A stretch of 55,361 bases of DNA from an uncultured Eubacterium sp. (GCA_937900695.1 CALCFD010000010.1:1-55361), one strand, 5' to 3'. Positions 35,347 to 44,289 are shown, counted from the first letter of the stretch. Program-made: numbers and translations. Notes: generated from the letters alone by a model not told the origin.

Positions 35347-36044
35347 TCAATCTCATCTATTGAAGTTGGATTTTCATTGATTTTATAACCAACTACCATA
35401 CCATTTTTAACTTGTATTACTCTATCTGCCATAGGAACTATAGCCTGGTTATGAGTTATTACTATTACCGTTTTGCCTGTTTTTCTACATGTATCATGTA
35501 AAAGCTTTAAAATATTTTTACCTGTATTATAATCCAAAGCTCCTGTGGGTTCATCACATAAAAGGATTTTAGGGTTTTTGGCAAGGGCTCTTGCAATAGA
35601 TACTCTCTGTTGTTCACCACCACTTAGCTGAGCTGGAAAATTATTCATACGATGCTTTAGACCCACGTTTTCCAAAACTTCTGATGCATCTAAAGGATCA
35701 TTGCATATTTCTGATGCTAGTTCGACATTTTCAAAAGCTGTTAAGTTTTGAACTAAATTATAAAATTGAAAAACAAAACCCACATCATACCTACGATACG
35801 ATGTGAGTTCTTTATCATTATAATTACTTATTATTTTTCCATCTAAAGAAACTGTGCCACTGTCACAGCTATCCATACCACCAAGAATATTTAACAATGT
35901 CGTTTTGCCAGCCCCACTTGGACCTACAATAATGCAAAATTCTCCTTGCTGAATATCAAATTTAATATGATCTAAAGCGGCTATTTTTTGCTCTCCCATT
36001 TTGTAATATTTACATACATTATCAAATGATACATACCCAGCCAT
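35340..36044 (-). CDS. ABC transporter ATP-binding protein, MacB/LolD type
   Basis: A 234-residue ATPase paired with the FtsX-like permease. It has Walker A GPSGAGKTT, Q-loop FVFQFYNL, signature LSGGEQQRVSIARAL, Walker B ILLCDEPTGALD, and the switch His in VITHNQAIV. ATG at 36044 has AGGAGGT six bases upstream; a TTG 18 bases earlier would include that site. The sequence ends at the overlapping start of the permease gene, so translation is coupled. It follows the SGNH hydrolase gene by 35 bp. Confidence 0.95.
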   Translation of the reverse strand: MAGYVSFDNVCKYYKMGEQKIAALDHIKFDIQQGEFCIIVGPSGAGKTTLLNILGGMDSCDSGTVSLDGKIISNYNDKELTSYRRYDVGFVFQFYNLVQNLTAFENVELASEICNDPLDASEVLENVGLKHRMNNFPAQLSGGEQQRVSIARALAKNPKILLCDEPTGALDYNTGKNILKLLHDTCRKTGKTVIVITHNQAIVPMADRVIQVKNGMVVGYKINENPTSIDEIEW

Positions 36045-36079
36045 ACTAATACCTCCTAGCAAGATGCTTATTAGTATTA

Positions 36080-36760
36080 TTATAAAACGGGAACAAGATT
36101 ATAGTCAAGTAAAGCGTCATTTATTAACTGATGACCTTTTTCATTTGGGTGCATCCCATCTATGCATAAAAACTGTTCATAGTTTCTATAAGGTAAAAAT
36201 ACTTTTCTTATATCTAAAATTTCAACTTTTTCTTCCTGAGCCAAATCAAATATTGTACTATTATACATTTCATGCCATCTATAAATATATTCTTTATTAC
36301 CTAAAAACTTCATAATGTTTTCTTTTGATAATCCTTTACTTATCCAATTAAAAAACCTATTTGCACTTAATGGTGGCAATGATAGTAAAATAGGTTTGCA
36401 TCCTTGAGCTTTTACTGTCCTTATGACTTTTTTATATTCTTCTTTAAATATTTCTATTGGAACTTGAGGCTGATGATCTATGTTGGGATTTTTTGATACT
36501 GCATCCCAATTAAAATTACAGTCATTTCCACCAAATTCTAAAATTACATATTCATAGTTTTTTAATGCTCCTAAATTTTTATTTAGTATTTGTTCACCTT
36601 TAATGACTGTGCAACCAAATTTTGCATAATTTTTAATCTCTATATTTTCTTCTTTTGAAAATAAATTTACAAAGCTTTCTTTAAGAAATCTATATTTCTT
36701 TTTTACCTCATCATAAACTACACCCTTAGCAACACTGTCTCCAAAAACACAAATTGACAT
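36080..36760 (-). CDS. SGNH/GDSL-family hydrolase
   Basis: A 226-residue esterase-type hydrolase. Block I is VFGDSVAKG with the nucleophile Ser near residue 9, block III is LEFGGNDCNFNWD (oxyanion Asn), and block V is DGMHPNEKGH with the catalytic Asp and His. There is no signal peptide, so it is probably cytoplasmic. Substrates of the family range from lipids to acetylated sugars. AGAAGG precedes the ATG. It is the first gene of the minus-strand operon that ends with the GTPase-NYN fusion. Confidence 0.9.
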   Translation of the reverse strand: MSICVFGDSVAKGVVYDEVKKKYRFLKESFVNLFSKEENIEIKNYAKFGCTVIKGEQILNKNLGALKNYEYVILEFGGNDCNFNWDAVSKNPNIDHQPQVPIEIFKEEYKKVIRTVKAQGCKPILLSLPPLSANRFFNWISKGLSKENIMKFLGNKEYIYRWHEMYNSTIFDLAQEEKVEILDIRKVFLPYRNYEQFLCIDGMHPNEKGHQLINDALLDYNLVPVL

Positions 36761-36790
36761 TTAATATACCTTCTTTCAGTTATTTATATC

Positions 36791-36811
36791 AAAACTATAT
36801 AATATAGTTTT
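36791..36811. promoter_or_regulatory. Palindrome A in the SGNH/DUF1836 divergent region
   Basis: AAAACTATAT, one A, ATATAGTTTT: a perfect 10-1-10 palindrome in the leader of the minus-strand operon. Its core ACTATATAATATAGT recurs at 36837. Confidence 0.65.
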
Positions 36812-36836
36812 ATAATTTATTTATATGGTTTCCATT

Positions 36837-36851
36837 ACTATATTATATAGT
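36837..36851. promoter_or_regulatory. Palindrome B, overlapping the -10 of the SGNH operon promoter
   Basis: ACTATAT, T, ATATAGT: a perfect 7-1-7 palindrome with the same core as palindrome A, 43 bp centre to centre. It covers the -10 hexamer of the minus-strand promoter. Confidence 0.65.
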
Positions 36852-36865
36852 TTAATATTTGTCAA
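36837..36865 (-). promoter_or_regulatory. Promoter of the SGNH-ABC-kinase-GTPase operon
   Basis: Minus strand: TTGACA (36865-36860), 17 bp spacer, TATAGT (36842-36837). The start would be near 36830. Confidence 0.7.
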
Positions 36866-36869
36866 TAGG

Positions 36870-36898
36870 TTTACAGTAAATATACAATATTGTATAAT
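36870..36898 (+). promoter_or_regulatory. Promoter of the DUF1836-D,D-carboxypeptidase pair, with overlapping palindrome
   Basis: TTTACA at 36870-36875, 17 bp spacer, TATAAT at 36893-36898. A perfect 16 bp palindrome, TATACAATATTGTATA (36881-36896), runs from the spacer into the -10. The -35 elements of the two divergent promoters are only 4 bp apart. Confidence 0.7.
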
Positions 36899-36921
36899 AA
36901 ATATATACTGGAGGTGTTAAA

Positions 36922-37431
36922 ATGGATAATAAACTAGACAAATATATAAAAATGTTTAAAGAAAACAGACCTGAACCTTGGAACAATATTCCTGATATAG
37001 ATTTATATATGGATCAAATATTAAGCTATATGACAAGACAGCATCTTGGTCTTGAAGTAAACGAAAATCTTACATCATCTATGGTAAATAATTATACAAA
37101 ACAAGGACTAATGCCACGAGCAAAAGGTAAAAGATACAATAGAGAACATATAGCATATTTGACTGCCATATGTTTATTGAAACAAGTAGTATCTGTCTCC
37201 GATACAAAAACTCTTTTAGACTACCAAATTAAAGATTCGGAAATACGTAGATTTTATGAAAAATATACTCAAATCCTTGACGAAGAACTTATTAATGTAG
37301 ATAATTTAATTAGGACTACTACAAGCAAAAAATCAATAGCTGATTTAGCCTTAAAATTAGCTATATCAAGTTATGCTCATAAACTTGCTTGTGAATGTTT
37401 GATTGATTCGTTAAAGGAAGAAGAGGTTTAA
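36922..37431 (+). CDS. DUF1836 protein, MerR-like putative regulator
   Basis: A 169-residue DUF1836 protein. The first half carries a helix-turn-helix of MerR-like form: SSMVNNYTKQGLMPRAKGKRYNREHIAYLT, followed by ICLLKQVVSVSDTKTLLD and a helical C-terminal half. Family members are thought to be transcription regulators but their ligands are unknown. Its position beside a divergent promoter pair with palindromes suggests that it controls itself and the SGNH-to-GTPase operon. GGAGGT precedes the ATG. The carboxypeptidase gene follows 4 bp after its stop. Confidence 0.85.
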   Translation: MDNKLDKYIKMFKENRPEPWNNIPDIDLYMDQILSYMTRQHLGLEVNENLTSSMVNNYTKQGLMPRAKGKRYNREHIAYLTAICLLKQVVSVSDTKTLLDYQIKDSEIRRFYEKYTQILDEELINVDNLIRTTTSKKSIADLALKLAISSYAHKLACECLIDSLKEEEV

Positions 37432-37435
37432 AAAT

Positions 37436-38806
37436 TTGAAAACAAAGAATATCAGATTAATACTAATCGCATTGACTTTAATTATCTGCATGTGTTTTTC
37501 TTTTTTTAATGCAGATTTAGTAAATGCAGCAATGGGTCCTAAAGATGTCAAAATCAAATGTAAATCGGGCATCGTCATGGATTACGAAACAGGTGCTATT
37601 TTATACGAAAAAAATCCACATAAAAAGATTTACCCAGCAAGTACTACAAAAGTTTTGACTGCTATAGTCGCAATAGAAAATTCAAAGATGACCGATGTGC
37701 TTACAGTTTCTGAAAATGCATTAAAAGGTCAAGAAGACAATGGAACACATGTTGGTTTAAAAAAAGGTGAAAAAATTACTATGAAAGATGCTCTATACTC
37801 TATGATGCTAGAGTCAGCTAACGATTCAGCAATTGCTATAGCCGAGGGCATAAGCGGAAGCGAAGAAAACTTTTCAAAATTACTAAATGCAAAAGTAAAA
37901 GAATTAGATCTTAAAGATAGTAACTTTGTTACACCAAATGGATTATTCCATAATAATCATTATACCACTGCATATGATATGGCTAAGATTATACAGTATG
38001 CCTATAAAAATGAAGAGTTTAGAAAACTATATTCAACTAATAAATATGTAATGGCTAAAACAAACAAACGTAAAGAGCTACTAGATATTTATACAACTCA
38101 TAGAATGAGTCCCGGAAAAAGCAAATATTATAAATATGCTGTAGCAGGCAAAACTGGATTTTTAAGGGAATCAAAATGTAACCTATCTACAGTGGCTAAA
38201 AAAGGCGATATGACGTTAATTTGTTATGTAGCTACTAATAACTCCATATATGATATATGTGACGACACAGAGGCGCTTTTTGAAAATTCTTTCAAAAAAT
38301 ATAAGCATGAAACTTTAAGTAAGGATAAACGAAATAAAACTATAAAAGACATTATAGATAATAGCGATTATCAGATTAGACATTCGAAAGCTATTTCAGA
38401 TAAAATAACTGTTACAGTTCCAAAAAACGCTGACTTAAATAAAATAAAGTTTAAATTAGATAACAAAAAACTTGCATTCCCTATTGAAAAGGGAGATATA
38501 ACTGGACATATAAATGCTATATACGAAAATGAAGTTGTCGGAAATGTAACTCTTATAGCAAAAGATGATATGACTTCATTTATGTTTTATCTATCATTAA
38601 TACTTAAAATTTTACTTTATGCAATAATAATAGGATTAGTATTATTAATTGTGTTGAGAATATACTTTAAATCAAGAAAAAAGAGAAAGAGTAAAAAAAT
38701 AAAAGGCTATAGCAGTTATAAAATATCTCATAAAGATCAATATGCTAGCCATAAATCTCAAAATGATAAAAATAATCCTAACTATCATAGAAAAGAACTA
38801 AAATAG
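37436..38806 (+). CDS. dacA: Serine-type D-Ala-D-Ala carboxypeptidase (DacA/PBP5-like) with basic cytoplasmic tail
   Basis: Trims the terminal D-Ala from peptidoglycan stems. The 456-residue protein has a signal peptide (hydrophobic at about 7-25, likely cut after VNAA), the active-site SxxK in PASTTKVLTAIV, SxN in ESANDSA, and KTG in VAGKTGFL, then the PBP5 C-terminal beta domain, a membrane helix near 385-405 and a 45-residue Lys/Ser/His-rich tail. A C-terminal transmembrane helix plus long tail replaces the usual amphipathic anchor. Translation seems to begin at TTG (37436), eight bases after AGAGG; no in-frame ATG fits the signal peptide. Confidence 0.92.
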   Translation: MKTKNIRLILIALTLIICMCFSFFNADLVNAAMGPKDVKIKCKSGIVMDYETGAILYEKNPHKKIYPASTTKVLTAIVAIENSKMTDVLTVSENALKGQEDNGTHVGLKKGEKITMKDALYSMMLESANDSAIAIAEGISGSEENFSKLLNAKVKELDLKDSNFVTPNGLFHNNHYTTAYDMAKIIQYAYKNEEFRKLYSTNKYVMAKTNKRKELLDIYTTHRMSPGKSKYYKYAVAGKTGFLRESKCNLSTVAKKGDMTLICYVATNNSIYDICDDTEALFENSFKKYKHETLSKDKRNKTIKDIIDNSDYQIRHSKAISDKITVTVPKNADLNKIKFKLDNKKLAFPIEKGDITGHINAIYENEVVGNVTLIAKDDMTSFMFYLSLILKILLYAIIIGLVLLIVLRIYFKSRKKRKSKKIKGYSSYKISHKDQYASHKSQNDKNNPNYHRKELK

Positions 38807-38819
38807 CAAGAAGATCAAT

Positions 38820-38863
38820 AAAAGGAGCTCAACCCAGAAAAAATTCTAGGTCAAGCTCCTTTT
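38820..38863 (+). terminator. Intrinsic terminator after dacA
   Basis: AAAAGGAGCT (38820-38829) pairs with AGCTCCTTTT (38854-38863) around a loop of about 24 bases. It ends the DUF1836-dacA transcript and separates it from the convergent 6S-like RNA gene. Confidence 0.8.
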
Positions 38864-38892
38864 CTAATGATATGTTAAATATTCTAATGAAA

Positions 38893-39037
38893 TAAAAAAC
38901 CCAGAATGCCGTCTGAAAGTTAATTCACGCCCTTACTTACTGTAAGGTGGGTCTCTCATCAAAGCTTACTGTCTTCCACTGCATAAACGGAGGCATGACA
39001 TCCACTAAGAACTCCAAGTCCCGTATGAATTCTGTAG
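38893..39037 (-). ncRNA. ssrS: Probable 6S RNA
   Basis: Minus-strand RNA of about 145 nt. The ends pair as a closing stem: ACC..CAGAAT (39040-39028) with ATTCTG..GGT, followed by a T run (38898-38893). The 3' side has CCCACCTTAC, a short loop, GTAAGGG, then CGGCATTCTGG, which lines up with the CACCUUG..CAAGGG and CGGCAUCUCGG parts of E. coli 6S RNA. CTTAGTG and CAGTAAG form part of a long imperfect central stem. 6S RNA binds the sigma-A holoenzyme. It is shorter than the usual 180-200 nt, which is the main doubt. Confidence 0.62.
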
Positions 39038-39042
39038 GTTGA

Positions 39043-39048
39043 ATTATA
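39043..39048 (-). promoter_or_regulatory. -10 element of the 6S-like RNA gene
   Basis: A perfect TATAAT on the minus strand (39048-39043), placing the start near 39036 at the closing stem. No convincing -35 is seen at 17 bp. Confidence 0.5.
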
Positions 39049-39115
39049 CTCCCAAAACAAACACCCCAGGAAATTTATTAATTATTAATTATTCTATAAT
39101 TAGATGTTATACCTT

Positions 39116-39841
39116 TTATTGCTCTAAGTCAATAGCACAATTATGATAAACTTTTTGAACATCATCATTATCCTCAAGAAGTTCAATCATCTTCTTTAGA
39201 TTTTTAATATCATCTTCTTCTTTTGGTTCTGATTCCATTGATGGTAAATATTCAATATCTGCTTCTACAAATTCATATCCTGCAGCCTTTAGACCTTCAC
39301 TTACACTGTCAAAATCTTCTGGAGAAGTAAGAATTTCAAAGCTATCATCATATGCAACCATATCTTCCATACCAGCTTCTAAAGCAGCTTCCATTAGAGC
39401 ATCCTCATCAATATCATCTGTCTTTTCGATTACGATAACTCCTTTTCTAGAAAACATATATGATACACAGCCAGGTGTACCTAAGTTTCCACCATATTTA
39501 TCAAAAGCATGCTTAATTGATGCTGTAGTTCTATTTTTATTATCAGTTAAAACATCTACGATAACAGCAACACCAGCTGCACCATATCCTTCGAAGCTAC
39601 CAGTTTCATAATTTTCACCTGCCAGCTCACCAGTTCCCTTTTTAATAGCTCTTTTAATATTATCATTTGGCATATTAATTCCTTTTGCCTTATCGATAGC
39701 ATGTTTAAGAGCAACGTTATATTCAGGATCTCCACCATTTTTTGCCGCTACAGTAATAGCTCTCGCGTATTTTGTAAACATAGCAGCTCTTTTTGAGTCC
39801 TGTTTTTCTTTTCTTCCTGCAATCGTTCCGTGTCTACCCAC
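39116..39841 (-). CDS. yebC: YebC/PmpR-family protein (TACO1-like)
   Basis: A 241-residue member of the YebC family, described both as a DNA-binding regulator and as a translation factor (relatives of TACO1 relieve stalling at proline stretches). The N-terminus GRHGTIAGRKEKQDSKRAAM is the family's signature, with NMPNDNIKRAIKKGTGE and the middle domain GYGAAGVAVIVDVLTDNKNR. The start is GTG at 39841, eight bases after GGAGG; the ATG at 39856 would overlap that site and add five residues foreign to the family. It lies upstream of the 6S-like RNA on the same strand. Confidence 0.95.
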   Translation of the reverse strand: MGRHGTIAGRKEKQDSKRAAMFTKYARAITVAAKNGGDPEYNVALKHAIDKAKGINMPNDNIKRAIKKGTGELAGENYETGSFEGYGAAGVAVIVDVLTDNKNRTTASIKHAFDKYGGNLGTPGCVSYMFSRKGVIVIEKTDDIDEDALMEAALEAGMEDMVAYDDSFEILTSPEDFDSVSEGLKAAGYEFVEADIEYLPSMESEPKEEDDIKNLKKMIELLEDNDDVQKVYHNCAIDLEQ

Positions 39842-39897
39842 TTGCGAAGCCTCCATTCTAAATTATTTAATCAAAATCACATTTAATTATACTCCTG

Positions 39898-42800
39898 CTA
39901 GCGTCTATTTTCAAGATTTTTATATGCAGTAGCCATCATTAGCTTAATTCTATTAAGCTGATTAACAGTACTTGCACCAGGATCATAATCTATAGCCGCA
40001 ATATTTGCATATGGATTTCTCTTTTTTAAAGCTTTTATCATACCTTTACCAGTTACATGATTAGGTAAACATGCAAAAGGCTGTAAGCATACTATATTTT
40101 CAACTCCAATGTCTAAAAGCTCTACCATTTCACCTGTCAATAACCATCCTTCACCGCATTGATTACCAAGAGAAATTATATCTTGTGCCTTTTGAGCTGT
40201 CTGTCTAATATGTGAAGGTTCTCTAAATCGCTTACTTTCTTTCAAAGCTTTGGCAACAGGCTTACGCATTACTTCAAGAAGCTTAATTCCTGTATTATTT
40301 ATAGCCATAGACTTAAATGAACCAGCCAAGTGTTTATAATTGAAGTCCGAATTATATAAGCAATATAAGAAGAAATCCATCAAATCTAAAACTACTGCTT
40401 CTCCACCTTCGGATTCTATGACTCCCACGATATCATTATTTGCAGTTGGATGATATTTAACTAATATTTCACCAACAACACCAACTCTTGGTTTAACCAT
40501 ATCTTCATAGATAGGTAATTCATCAAAATCCTTAACAATCCCTTCAATATTTCTTTTAAAATACTTATATTTGCAATCTATAATGTTCTTATTTGCAATT
40601 TTAGACCACTTCTTAAACAATTCATCAGCTGAACCCTTTACCTTTTCATACGGTCTTGTTCTATATAAAACCTGCATTAAAACATCACCATACATAACGC
40701 TTAATATCATTCTCAATGCAAGCTTAGGAGTAATTTTAAATCCAGGATTTTTTTCTAAACCTACAGCATTAACAGAAACAACTGGTATTTGCTCCATTTT
40801 TAAATCTTTTAGAGCTTTTCTTAATAATGCTACATAATTGCTTGCTCTACACCCTCCGCCTGTTTGTGACATAAAAATAGCGGTTTTATCAAGATCTAAT
40901 TCGCCTGACTTAAGTTGCGCAATAACCTGTCCTAAAGAAACTATGGTTGGATAACAAGCATCATTATTTATATATTTCAATCCTTCTTCTACAGCATGAG
41001 TATTAACTGGAGGTAACATCTTCGCCTTATATCCTTCACTGGCTAATGCCGCCTCAAAAAACTGAAAATGTATAGGTGCCATCTGAGGTATCAAAATAGT
41101 ATAATCATCCTTCATCTCTTTTTCAAAAATCACACGATTAAACTTTCCTGAACCCATCTTATGCTTAACATTATTCTTTTCTCTTTCTTCCATGGCAGCC
41201 TTAAGAGATCTTATTCTAATCTTAGCGGCACCTAAGTTATTTCCTTCATCAATTTTTAAAACAGTATAAAGTTTATTATGCTGAGCTGATATTTCCTGGA
41301 CCTCATCTGTAGTAACAGCATCAAGACCACAACCAAAAGAGTTTAATTGAATAAGCTCAACATCATCTGTATTGCCAACAAATTCAGCTGCCCTATATAG
41401 TCTAGAATGATACATCCACTGATCTAAAACTCTTACAGGTCTTTCAAGTCTACCCATATGTGCCACTGAATCTTCTGTCAATACAACTATATCATACGAT
41501 GTGATAACTTTATTCATACCATGATTGATTTCAGGATCCAAATGATATGGTCTTCCAGCTAAAACTACAGCCTTTTTATTATGCTTTCTAGCATATTTTA
41601 AAGCTTCTTCTCCCTTTTTCTTAATATCTTTTCTAAATGCACGATACTCTTTTCTAGCCTCATCAACTGCATCTTTCATCTCTTGTTTGCTCACGCATTT
41701 ATTTTCCATCTGCTTAACTAACTCTTCAATTAGTCGCTTATCATCATCATAAGGCAAAAATGGATGTATAAATCTAACATCATTTTGTGCAAATACATCA
41801 TCCATGTTATTGGCAATAAGTTCTGGATAAGTTGCAACAATTGGGCAATTATAATGGTTTGGAGCAGTACTATCTTCTATCTGTTCATAGTTTATACTAG
41901 GATAGAAAATATTTTTAATTCCATGCTCAACTAACCATTTTATATGACCATGGACTAACTTAGCAGGATAACATGCAGTATCCGATGCAATAGTATCCAT
42001 GCCATTTTCATACATTTCTTTACTTGATGGCGGAGATAAAACTACTCTATATCCTAATTCTGTAAATAAGGTAAACCAAAACGGATAATTCTCATACATA
42101 TTTAAAACTCTAGGAATACCGATAATACCTCTATATGCCATCTTTTCATTTAAAGGTTCATAACCAAACAATCTTTTATATTTATACTCATATAAATCAG
42201 GAATGTCGTTGTTATCAATATTTTTGCCTTCACCCTTTTCACAACGATTACCAGTTATAAATTTTGCACCATTGCTAAATCTATTAATTGTAAGTAAACA
42301 ATTATTTTCACATCCTCCACATCTTGTGTTAGTATGCTCTACATTAAACTCATCAAGTTGATCTTCTTTAATAATTGTACTTACATCTCCTTCTTTATAA
42401 TGCTCTATAGCAATAATCGCTGCGCCATAAGCACCCATAATACCAGCTATATCAGGACGTACTACATTTTTACCTACAATAAGTTCCATACTTCTTAATA
42501 CAGCATTATTCAAAAATGTACCACCTTGTACAACTATTTTTTCACCAGCTTCTTCAGCATTTCGTAGTTTAATAACTTTATATAATGCATTTTTAATAAC
42601 AGAATATGAAAGTCCTGCTGAAATATCTCCGATTGAAGCTCCTTCCTTTTGAGCCTGTTTAACCTTTGAATTCATAAATACAGTACATCTTGTACCTAAA
42701 TCTACAGGAGATTGAGATTTTAAAGCTTCTTTAGCAAACTCAACAGTGTTCATTTCTACGGATTTAGCATAAGTTTCAATAAACGAACCACAACCTGATG

Positions 42801-44124
42801 AACATGCTTCATTTAACATGATATTGTAAATTGCGTTATCCTTAATTTTCATGCATTTCATATCCTGGCCACCTATATCTAATATAAATTCAACACCAGG
42901 TAAAAACTCTTCAGCTCCCTTATAATGAGCCATAGTTTCAATCTCACCTAAATCAACCTTAAAAGCTGTCTTTATCAACCCTTCGCCATAACCTGTTACA
43001 GTTGATTTTGCAATAGTTGCTTCTTTAGGTAACTTACCATATAAATCTTTTAGCATTTCGATAACAGCTTCTATTGGATTTCCTTCATTGCTCTTATAAA
43101 AATCATAAAGCAAATTTTTATCTTCATCGATAAGAGCAGCTTTAGTAGTAGTTGAACCTGCATCAATACCTAAGAAAACATTGCCCTTTGCCTTAGAAAT
43201 ATCTTTGCGCTTTATTTTATCTTTATTGTGTCTATTTATAAACTCATCATAATCTGCTTGATCTTTAAATAATGGTGACATATGCTTAGTATCTGATAAC
43301 TGAGTTGGATCCACATTTTTAATTACAGAATATAAATCAGCTACTGTTCTTTCCTCCTGTTTATCAGCTAGCATAGCCGCTCCAATAGCTACAAAATACT
43401 TACTATCCTCAGGAAAAATAACTTGTTCATCTGTAAGTTTTAATGTCTCAATAAATCTCTTTCTAAGCTCTGACAAAAATGATAAAGGTCCACCTAAAAA
43501 TGCTATGTTTCCTTTAATCTGTCTACCACAAGCAAGACCACTAATAGTTTGATTTACAACCGCCTGAAAAATAGAAGCCGCCAAATCCTCAATTGCAGCA
43601 CCTTCGTTAATTAAAGGCTGAATATCAGTCTTAGCAAACACTCCACACCTAGCTGCAATAGGATATATTATCTTATGATTTTTTGCTGCCTCATTTAACC
43701 CAGCAGCATCCGTATTTAATAAAACAGCCATCTGATCTATAAAAGCGCCTGTACCACCAGCACAAGTACCATTCATCTGTTGTTCTATTGTATTGCCATA
43801 AAAAGTTATCTTTGCATCTTCACCTCCAAGCTCAATTGCCACATCTGTACGTGGAATCAATGCTTCTACTGCTTTGCTACAAGAAACAACTTCTTGCTCA
43901 AAATATACTCCCATTAGTTGAGATAGAGCAAGGCCTCCAGATCCTGTAATTACAGCTTTTACACTTTCATCTTTGTATTTTTCATATAAATCTGACATAA
44001 GCTGTGTTACTTTTTCCATAACATTTGACATATGTCTCTCATATCGTTTATAAATTATTTCATCATTATTATCTAACACTACTAACTTAACTGTAGTAGA
44101 TCCAATATCAATTCCTAATCTCAT
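39898..44124 (-). CDS. Giant 2-hydroxyacyl-CoA dehydratase activase-like protein (two ASKHA domains, DUF2229)
   Basis: A 1408-residue protein. It has two BcrAD/BadFG ATPase domains in tandem: the first starts RLGIDIGSTTVKLVV with GGEDAKITF and ARCGVFAKTDIQ, the second starts FLGIDAGSTTTKAALID near 318 with DIGGQDMKCM and GTRCTVFMNSKVKQ. Cysteines that could hold the bridging [4Fe-4S] cluster are in NGTCAGGTGAF and NEACSSGCGSF. DUF2229 follows (GIPRVLNMYENYPFW near 665), then a HgdB-like region with NDACYPTIVSLGQ and GGGCRASNY. True activases of this type energise an electron for 2-hydroxyacyl dehydratases; the long fused form has no proven role. No dehydratase subunit genes are nearby. Confidence 0.9.
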   Translation of the reverse strand: MRLGIDIGSTTVKLVVLDNNDEIIYKRYERHMSNVMEKVTQLMSDLYEKYKDESVKAVITGSGGLALSQLMGVYFEQEVVSCSKAVEALIPRTDVAIELGGEDAKITFYGNTIEQQMNGTCAGGTGAFIDQMAVLLNTDAAGLNEAAKNHKIIYPIAARCGVFAKTDIQPLINEGAAIEDLAASIFQAVVNQTISGLACGRQIKGNIAFLGGPLSFLSELRKRFIETLKLTDEQVIFPEDSKYFVAIGAAMLADKQEERTVADLYSVIKNVDPTQLSDTKHMSPLFKDQADYDEFINRHNKDKIKRKDISKAKGNVFLGIDAGSTTTKAALIDEDKNLLYDFYKSNEGNPIEAVIEMLKDLYGKLPKEATIAKSTVTGYGEGLIKTAFKVDLGEIETMAHYKGAEEFLPGVEFILDIGGQDMKCMKIKDNAIYNIMLNEACSSGCGSFIETYAKSVEMNTVEFAKEALKSQSPVDLGTRCTVFMNSKVKQAQKEGASIGDISAGLSYSVIKNALYKVIKLRNAEEAGEKIVVQGGTFLNNAVLRSMELIVGKNVVRPDIAGIMGAYGAAIIAIEHYKEGDVSTIIKEDQLDEFNVEHTNTRCGGCENNCLLTINRFSNGAKFITGNRCEKGEGKNIDNNDIPDLYEYKYKRLFGYEPLNEKMAYRGIIGIPRVLNMYENYPFWFTLFTELGYRVVLSPPSSKEMYENGMDTIASDTACYPAKLVHGHIKWLVEHGIKNIFYPSINYEQIEDSTAPNHYNCPIVATYPELIANNMDDVFAQNDVRFIHPFLPYDDDKRLIEELVKQMENKCVSKQEMKDAVDEARKEYRAFRKDIKKKGEEALKYARKHNKKAVVLAGRPYHLDPEINHGMNKVITSYDIVVLTEDSVAHMGRLERPVRVLDQWMYHSRLYRAAEFVGNTDDVELIQLNSFGCGLDAVTTDEVQEISAQHNKLYTVLKIDEGNNLGAAKIRIRSLKAAMEEREKNNVKHKMGSGKFNRVIFEKEMKDDYTILIPQMAPIHFQFFEAALASEGYKAKMLPPVNTHAVEEGLKYINNDACYPTIVSLGQVIAQLKSGELDLDKTAIFMSQTGGGCRASNYVALLRKALKDLKMEQIPVVSVNAVGLEKNPGFKITPKLALRMILSVMYGDVLMQVLYRTRPYEKVKGSADELFKKWSKIANKNIIDCKYKYFKRNIEGIVKDFDELPIYEDMVKPRVGVVGEILVKYHPTANNDIVGVIESEGGEAVVLDLMDFFLYCLYNSDFNYKHLAGSFKSMAINNTGIKLLEVMRKPVAKALKESKRFREPSHIRQTAQKAQDIISLGNQCGEGWLLTGEMVELLDIGVENIVCLQPFACLPNHVTGKGMIKALKKRNPYANIAAIDYDPGASTVNQLNRIKLMMATAYKNLENRR

Positions 44125-44156
44125 TTTTCTTTCCTCACCTATTTTAATAACAATAT

Positions 44157-44165
44157 ATTATACCA
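44157..44165 (-). promoter_or_regulatory. Extended -10 promoter of the activase-like gene
   Basis: Minus strand TGGTATAAT: TATAAT at 44162-44157 with TGG directly upstream, about 33 bases before the ATG at 44124. The RBS is GGTGAGGA. Confidence 0.5.
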
Positions 44166-44289
44166 CTAATTTTCTATAATAAAATATAAAAATTCAAAAA
44201 ATAATAATATGAAAGAAATGTGATATATTTGTAATTATTAATATCCATATACCCATTGATTTTTAAGGGATAATACATGTTTTTTTCAG

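Noticed and set aside
36064..36315. 83-codon plus-strand open frame
   Set aside because: Antisense to the SGNH hydrolase gene and not supported by any motif or ribosome binding site.
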